DNA from: a bacterium HR10
GTDB lineage: Bacteria; Acidobacteriota; Blastocatellia; HR10
Length of the DNA stretch: 64,000 nt
Direction: 5' to 3'
Assembly (NCBI GenBank): GCA_002923315.1
Contig: BEHM01000007.1
Location: 18,598 to 82,597, forward strand
The notes below the pieces were generated by a model that ran no database searches, was not told the origin of the DNA, and saw only the letters and a list, made by a program, of their open reading frames with translations. Made by a program: the position numbers and the translations under genes. Of the stretch, positions 58,368 to 64,000 are shown in pieces. Numbering within the stretch: the first letter of the stretch is position 1; each line of letters starts with the position of its first letter.

Positions 58368-59135
58368 ATGCCGCCAAATCCCATCGCGTCCCTCGCCAGA
58401 AGGATCACCGGTCAACGTCGCGCATCGCCCGCTGCCGTCGCCACCGAGGATCACACGGCGCGAGCGCGATTGAGCGACAAGCTCGGATACTTATCGGCGA
58501 TGAAGATTTTTCAGGACCTCAGCCGCGAGGAGCTCACGGCCATCGAGCGGGCCACGACGATGATCACATGCCCGGCCGGTCGCGTGTTTTACATCCCGGG
58601 AGAAACCGGCGAAGTTCTTTTCCTGCTCAAGCGGGGGCGCGTTCAGATCTATTGTCTTTCGCCGGATGGGCGCAAACTGACGGTGAAGATCCTGGAGCCG
58701 ATGACGTTTTTCGGGGAGATGGCCATTCTGGGCCAAGGGATGTACGACACGTTCGCCGAGGCGATGGATGAGTGCGTGATTTGCGTCATGAGCCGCCAGG
58801 ACGTCATCCGGCTTCTTCTCAGCAAGCCACAGGTCGCCGCGCGCATCTGCGAAGAGCTGGCGCATCGAATGAGGGAGACCGAGCAGCGATTAGAGGAGCT
58901 GGCCTTCAAGAGCGTGGACTCACGGCTGGCCGGCTTGCTGATCCGCCTCGCCGGCCAGGGAGACGAACTCGTCGGTTATAGCCACCAGGAGCTGGCGGAA
59001 CTCCTCGGCGTGTATCGCGAGACGGTCACCTTGGCCTTGGATCGGTTCAAGGCCCGAGGACTGATCGAAATCGGACGCCGGCGCCTCAAGCTCCTGAACC
59101 GCGCCGCGTTGGCCGAGATCGCCAATTCCCCATGA
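58368..59135 (+). CDS. Crp/Fnr family transcriptional regulator
   Basis: cNMP-binding-like domain and HTH (YSHQELAELLGVYRETVTLALDRFKARGLIEIGRRRLKLLN). Confidence 0.9.
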   Translation: MPPNPIASLARRITGQRRASPAAVATEDHTARARLSDKLGYLSAMKIFQDLSREELTAIERATTMITCPAGRVFYIPGETGEVLFLLKRGRVQIYCLSPDGRKLTVKILEPMTFFGEMAILGQGMYDTFAEAMDECVICVMSRQDVIRLLLSKPQVAARICEELAHRMRETEQRLEELAFKSVDSRLAGLLIRLAGQGDELVGYSHQELAELLGVYRETVTLALDRFKARGLIEIGRRRLKLLNRAALAEIANSP

Positions 59136-59496
59136 GGTTCCTTCGAGCAGGCGACCGGGAGGAGGCGCAACACTCCATACTGCCCCTGTCCCTCGCGGGA
59201 GCGTTCGCTGAATCGGCGGACAATGCCCGCAATGGGTCAGGACACTGAAAGACCTCCTCCGCCAAACAGGGCGCTCCATCGGCGACGACGCAGCGAAAAC
59301 CAATCCCGCTCCCCCTTCCCCTCACCGATCCCCGGGCGCCCTCGAAGGTCCCCCACCATCGAGGTCGAAGCCTCACGACTGGCCGTACGAGCGATCCTCC
59401 CGCAGGGGTCCCTACGTGGTGGGGTGCCAATACAACCCCACCCGAACGCCTCTCCCGAGCCGCACCGCACGTCGCAGGGACAGTTCCCCAACTGGC

Positions 59497-60918
59497 TCAA
59501 CCTCCCCGCGAAGGCTCCTCGGCGCGGACGGGGGCCACAGCAGCGTCCGAACGAGCCGGAACGTGCGCGGTGCCGCCCATCCCCGGCGAGAGGAAGTTGT
59601 ACGCGACCTCACCGTGCAACACCAGATCCAATCCCGCGATCTCTTCCTCTTCGGTGACGCGGAGCGGGGTCACCAGAGCGACCACCTTGAGGATCAGGAA
59701 GGTCATCGCAGCGGCCAGAACCCAAGTCGCGACTACGCCGATGAGCTGAACGAGCAGTTGCCCGGGGTTTCCGAAGAGCGCCCCATCGGCTCCCAGGGGA
59801 TTCACAGCGCGACTGGCGAAGAGTCCCGTCGCCAGCGCCCCCCACGTCCCGCATAAGCCGTGAACGCCGAAGACATCCAGGGAATCATCATACCCCAAGC
59901 GCGGCTTGAGGATGTTGACGCCCCAGTATCCGATCACCCCGGCTCCGATCCCGATCGCGAGGGCCGAGAGGGTCGAGACATATCCGGAAGCAGGGGTGAT
60001 CGCGACTAATCCCGCAACGGATCCAGTCGCCGTCCCCAAGACCGTCGGCTTGCCACGGTGCTTCCACTCGATGAAAGCCCACATGAGACCGGCCATGGCG
60101 GCCGCCGCATGCGTCACGGTGAAGGCCGTTGCCGCCAAGCCATTGGCAGCCAGAGCGCTCCCGGCGTTGAACCCGAACCATCCGAACCAGAGCAGCGCCG
60201 CCCCCAAGATCGTCAGCGGCAGGTTGTGAGGAGGAAGAACCTTCTCCGGATACCCCCGACGCCGACCGATGACCAGAGCCGCCACCAACGCCGAGACTCC
60301 GGAGCTGATGTGAACGACCGTTCCACCGGCGAAGTCCAAAGCGCCCAGCTTCCCGAGCCATCCCCCGCCCCACACCCAGTGCGCCAGCGGATCATACACC
60401 AGAGTCGCCCACATCACCGCGAACAGCACAAACGCGGTGAAACGAATCCGCTCGACGAACGTCCCGGTGATGAGCGCCACGGTGATGACGGCGAACATCC
60501 CCTGGAACATGACGAAGGCCAGATGTGGAACGTTCATCCCCGCATTGGGTTCCCCACCGACCCCCTTGAGTCCCCAATACGTCAAGCGACCGATGATCCC
60601 CCCAAGATCGGGGCCGAACGAGAGGCTGTATCCCAACACCACCCATTGCACGCTGATCAGACAGAGGAGGAAGAAACTGTGCATGAGCGTCGAGAGCACA
60701 TTGCGCTGACTGACCAATCCGCCGTAAAAGAGCGCCAATCCCGGCGCCGTCATCAGCATCACCAGCGCGCTCGCCGTGAGCACCCACGCCGTATCGCCAG
60801 CATCCACCGTCGGTGCTGAAGTGGCTTGCGCCCAGACCGTTGGCCCCATAAGCGACAGGAGGCCGATCCCCCACAGCACCTCACGACTCCATCGCCGATG
60901 CAGTCCCCTCATCGCCAT
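59497..60918 (-). CDS. amt: ammonium transporter
   Basis: GDTAWVLTASALVMLMTAPGLALFYGGLVSQRNVLSTLMHSF...FGVHGLCGTWGALATGLF. Confidence 0.95.
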   Translation of the reverse strand: MAMRGLHRRWSREVLWGIGLLSLMGPTVWAQATSAPTVDAGDTAWVLTASALVMLMTAPGLALFYGGLVSQRNVLSTLMHSFFLLCLISVQWVVLGYSLSFGPDLGGIIGRLTYWGLKGVGGEPNAGMNVPHLAFVMFQGMFAVITVALITGTFVERIRFTAFVLFAVMWATLVYDPLAHWVWGGGWLGKLGALDFAGGTVVHISSGVSALVAALVIGRRRGYPEKVLPPHNLPLTILGAALLWFGWFGFNAGSALAANGLAATAFTVTHAAAAMAGLMWAFIEWKHRGKPTVLGTATGSVAGLVAITPASGYVSTLSALAIGIGAGVIGYWGVNILKPRLGYDDSLDVFGVHGLCGTWGALATGLFASRAVNPLGADGALFGNPGQLLVQLIGVVATWVLAAAMTFLILKVVALVTPLRVTEEEEIAGLDLVLHGEVAYNFLSPGMGGTAHVPARSDAAVAPVRAEEPSRGG

Positions 60919-60948
60919 CCCTCCTTATGGAAAATGCTCAGTGCCCGT

Positions 60949-61344
<396 letters not shown>

Positions 61345-64000
61345 TCATCCGACGGAGAGCGCCTCGGCGAGCGCGCGCTCGACCTCGGCGATGAACGCCG
61401 GTGTGAGCTTTCGCCCCTCGGCATCGGTGACGTAAAAGACATCGAGCGCCAGACTCTTCTCCGTCGTCACCTTCGCCAGGACGATCGTGAGGCCAAGAGC
61501 TTGAAGCGTGCTCGCGATCCGATACGCGAGCCCAGGCTCATCTTCGGCCACGACCTCGAGGACCGTGCTCGTGAGGGAGGCCGCATTGTCGCACCGGATG
61601 AGCGGAGCACGACGATCACGCGCCCGAGGTCGAAGACTCCGCCTCTGCCACTTGGCGACGGCGCGGGCGACATCGTAACAGCCGTCCACGGCAGCCCTCA
61701 CGTCCGCTTCGATCGCCGCCCACCGCTCGGGAGAGACAGGACACGCCGACCCGATCTCGCAGACCCGAAACGTGTCAATGATGATCCCATCCGCGCGCGT
61801 ATACGCCTCGGCGCTGAGGATATTGAGGCCGTGCGCCCAGAGCGTTCCCGCAATGCGCGCGAACAATCCCAGCTGATCGAAGGTGCTGAGGGTCAGCTCC
61901 GTGCAGCCCCCCTCGCGAACGGTGCGCCAGCGGACGACGACGAACTCCTCGGGCACGCGACGCACCAAACGCAGGTGCTCGGCGATCTGCTCCGGCGGCG
62001 TCGCACGCCCATAGCGCGGAGGCAACTCAGCCAGATGGCGCTCGATCTCCGACCGGGAGAACTCTCCATCCAACACGCGCGCGATCTCCTCAATCGGCAG
62101 CCACTCCCCCTCCCCTTGACGCGTGAGCCAGCGGCGCGCCCGCTCGTAAAGCTCCCACAGCAGAAGGCCCTTCCATTGGGTCCATACCCCCGGCCCCACG
62201 CCCGCTGTATCCGCATAGGTGAGCAGCAGCAACATATTGAGGCGTTCAAGCTGATCGCCCTCACCGAGAGCAGCCACGAGTTCCGCGATGACCCCCTCCT
62301 CGGTCACATCGCGCCGCCAGGCCAGATGCGACATGAGCAGATGGCGCGCGACGAGGAAAAGGACCGCCTGCTGCCGCTGCGGCCCCAGCCCCAGACGCCT
62401 CAGAGCTCGACGGGCCAAGCGCACGCTGCGCGGCACATGGCCGTGACCTCGCCCCTTCCCAAGATCGTGAAACAGCAGACCGAGATAAAGGGGGACGGCA
62501 TCGGTGATCTCGCTGAAGACCTGGCGGAGGCGCGCCTGCTGAGCGTCGGCGGGGTTCTGCCAGACCCGATCCAACGCCTCAAGAGCCTGGAACGTATGCT
62601 CATCCACCGTATAGGCGTGATCCGGGTCGTGCTGCACCAGAAAAGTGAGACGCCCGAACTCCGGAAGGAAACGTCCCAAGACCCCGGTCTCATGCATCAG
62701 GCGAAGCACGCGGGCGACCTCACCACGATGGCCGACGATCTGCAGGAAGAGCTGCCGCGCTTCCGACTTCTGACGCAGGATGCGACCGAGCACCGGAGCG
62801 TGTTCCCGAATCGTCCGCCGCAGCTCCTCGCTCAACGTGACGCGCTCGGTTTGAGCCACCCGAAAGGCTTCCACAAGCAGAAGCGGATCCCGTACGGGCG
62901 ACACCTGGGGCTGCTCTCGCTCTTCTCTGAGAAAGAGCTCTCCCTCCGCGATCTCAAAAGCCCCAAGGCGCCGATGCCCGCGAAATGCCCACAGGCGCCT
63001 GCGCGTGATGTCCCTCCAGGCGCGCGCCAGAAAGCCGCGAGCGATCTCATGCAGGCTGTGCGCTTGATGATAATATTCCCGCATGAAGACCTCAGAAGCG
63101 CGCAATCCGCGCCAAGACGGATACCCGAGACGAGCGGCCAGCATCAGCTGGAGGTCCACGGTCAACCGATCCGTCTTCCGCCCCGTCAGGAAGTGCAACC
63201 CGTTCCGCACGCGAAGCAGGAAATCGTGAGCGGAACGGAGCACGGCGTACTCGGCGCTGCTCACATGGCCCTCCGCACAGAGGGCCTCTATGCCCGCACT
63301 CCCATACCGGGCGCGCCCCACCCATCGAATCGCGTGGAGATCGCGAAGTCCTCCAGCACCTTCCTTCACATGAGGTTCTTGCACACCGATGATCTCCCCC
63401 ATCCGGGCATATCGTTGTTCCCACTCACGGCGCAAGGCTTCGAGAAACAGCAGCCTCTGCCGCCGATCCTCATAAAGGGCAGCCTGGAGAGATTCGCGGA
63501 GCTGGCGGACAATCGCCGGACTGCCCCACAAGTACCGGGTCTCCTGAAGCGCCGTAGCAACGCGCGGGTCCTCGCGCGCCACGTGAACGGATTCGCCGAT
63601 GGAACGAACACTGTGCCCGATCACAAGACCACCATCCCAGAGGAGCCGTAAGACCTGCTCGATGAACGCGCGAAGCTCTTCCGGAGCCCGATCCACGTGG
63701 ACGAAGGCCAGATCCACATCGGAGAAAGGAGCCAATTCGCACCGCCCATATCCCCCCACCGCCACAAGAGCGCAGGCCCGAGCGATCTCCATTCGAGCGC
63801 TCACGCGCGCGCTCGCCCACTCCGCCACCTGACAGACGATCAGATCCACGACGGCGCTCCACTGATGGACGACTTCGCTTCCCCGAGCACAACGACGGTG
63901 ATGCCGCTTCAGCCGCTCCCTCTCAATGGCGATGAAAGCCCGGATGCCACGAAGCAGCTCCTCCCGATCGAGGCTCGACCCTCCAATCCCGAGCCGCTCC
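61345..64000 (-). CDS. glnD: [protein-PII] uridylyltransferase (partial, runs off right edge)
   Basis: NTase VAVGGYGRCELAPFSDVDLAFVH, HD domain, two C-terminal ACT domains; frame remains open to the right edge (ERLGIGGSSLDREELLRGIRAFIAIERERLKRHH...). Confidence 0.93.
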   Translation of the reverse strand, partial: ERLGIGGSSLDREELLRGIRAFIAIERERLKRHHRRCARGSEVVHQWSAVVDLIVCQVAEWASARVSARMEIARACALVAVGGYGRCELAPFSDVDLAFVHVDRAPEELRAFIEQVLRLLWDGGLVIGHSVRSIGESVHVAREDPRVATALQETRYLWGSPAIVRQLRESLQAALYEDRRQRLLFLEALRREWEQRYARMGEIIGVQEPHVKEGAGGLRDLHAIRWVGRARYGSAGIEALCAEGHVSSAEYAVLRSAHDFLLRVRNGLHFLTGRKTDRLTVDLQLMLAARLGYPSWRGLRASEVFMREYYHQAHSLHEIARGFLARAWRDITRRRLWAFRGHRRLGAFEIAEGELFLREEREQPQVSPVRDPLLLVEAFRVAQTERVTLSEELRRTIREHAPVLGRILRQKSEARQLFLQIVGHRGEVARVLRLMHETGVLGRFLPEFGRLTFLVQHDPDHAYTVDEHTFQALEALDRVWQNPADAQQARLRQVFSEITDAVPLYLGLLFHDLGKGRGHGHVPRSVRLARRALRRLGLGPQRQQAVLFLVARHLLMSHLAWRRDVTEEGVIAELVAALGEGDQLERLNMLLLLTYADTAGVGPGVWTQWKGLLLWELYERARRWLTRQGEGEWLPIEEIARVLDGEFSRSEIERHLAELPPRYGRATPPEQIAEHLRLVRRVPEEFVVVRWRTVREGGCTELTLSTFDQLGLFARIAGTLWAHGLNILSAEAYTRADGIIIDTFRVCEIGSACPVSPERWAAIEADVRAAVDGCYDVARAVAKWQRRSLRPRARDRRAPLIRCDNAASLTSTVLEVVAEDEPGLAYRIASTLQALGLTIVLAKVTTEKSLALDVFYVTDAEGRKLTPAFIAEVERALAEALSVG

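Overview
This is a high-GC bacterial chromosome segment. Two Oar-like TonB receptors, NDH-2, and mer and cytochrome genes suggest an Acidobacteriota-like host, but this is inference. The left half (~2-31 kb) is a mercury/thiol-redox/cytochrome region. It holds merA with a fused HMA domain, two MerT-HMA fusion transporters, a second MerA-like reductase, an Fe-S CopZ-like metallochaperone, MerR regulators with MerR-type promoters, TlpA thioredoxins and multiheme cytochromes. The most striking observation is at least seven ORFs in this region that the ORF track splits, or leaves out, at a single in-frame TGA. The reading frame continues past each TGA. In most cases the TGA sits where homologues or paralogues carry a functional Cys: MerT-like CC->CU, HMA CxxC->CxxU (two paralogues with aligned U), DUF3179 CPxC->UPxC (twice), the OsmC catalytic Cys, and a multiheme cytochrome C-terminal domain. 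Most of these TGAs are followed by a potential hairpin 12-20 nt downstream, consistent with bacterial SECIS elements. I therefore interpret the region as a selenoprotein-rich, mercury/redox-associated locus. The CU MerT-like transporter and the CxxU HMA-like secreted proteins are the most novel parts. The right half contains two TonB receptors, a degenerate AAA+ regulator, an ECF sigma factor, a cytochrome b-c fusion next to an NDH-2-Rieske fusion, NPCNPC-repeat secreted proteins next to a formylglycine-generating-enzyme-like protein, a Cys-rich halocin-C8-like protein, an ABC-permease-amidohydrolase fusion bracketed by transposase remnants, and a glnD-glnK-amt cluster at the right edge. No tRNA, rRNA or CRISPR was recognised. 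No selA/B/C/D genes are in the window.
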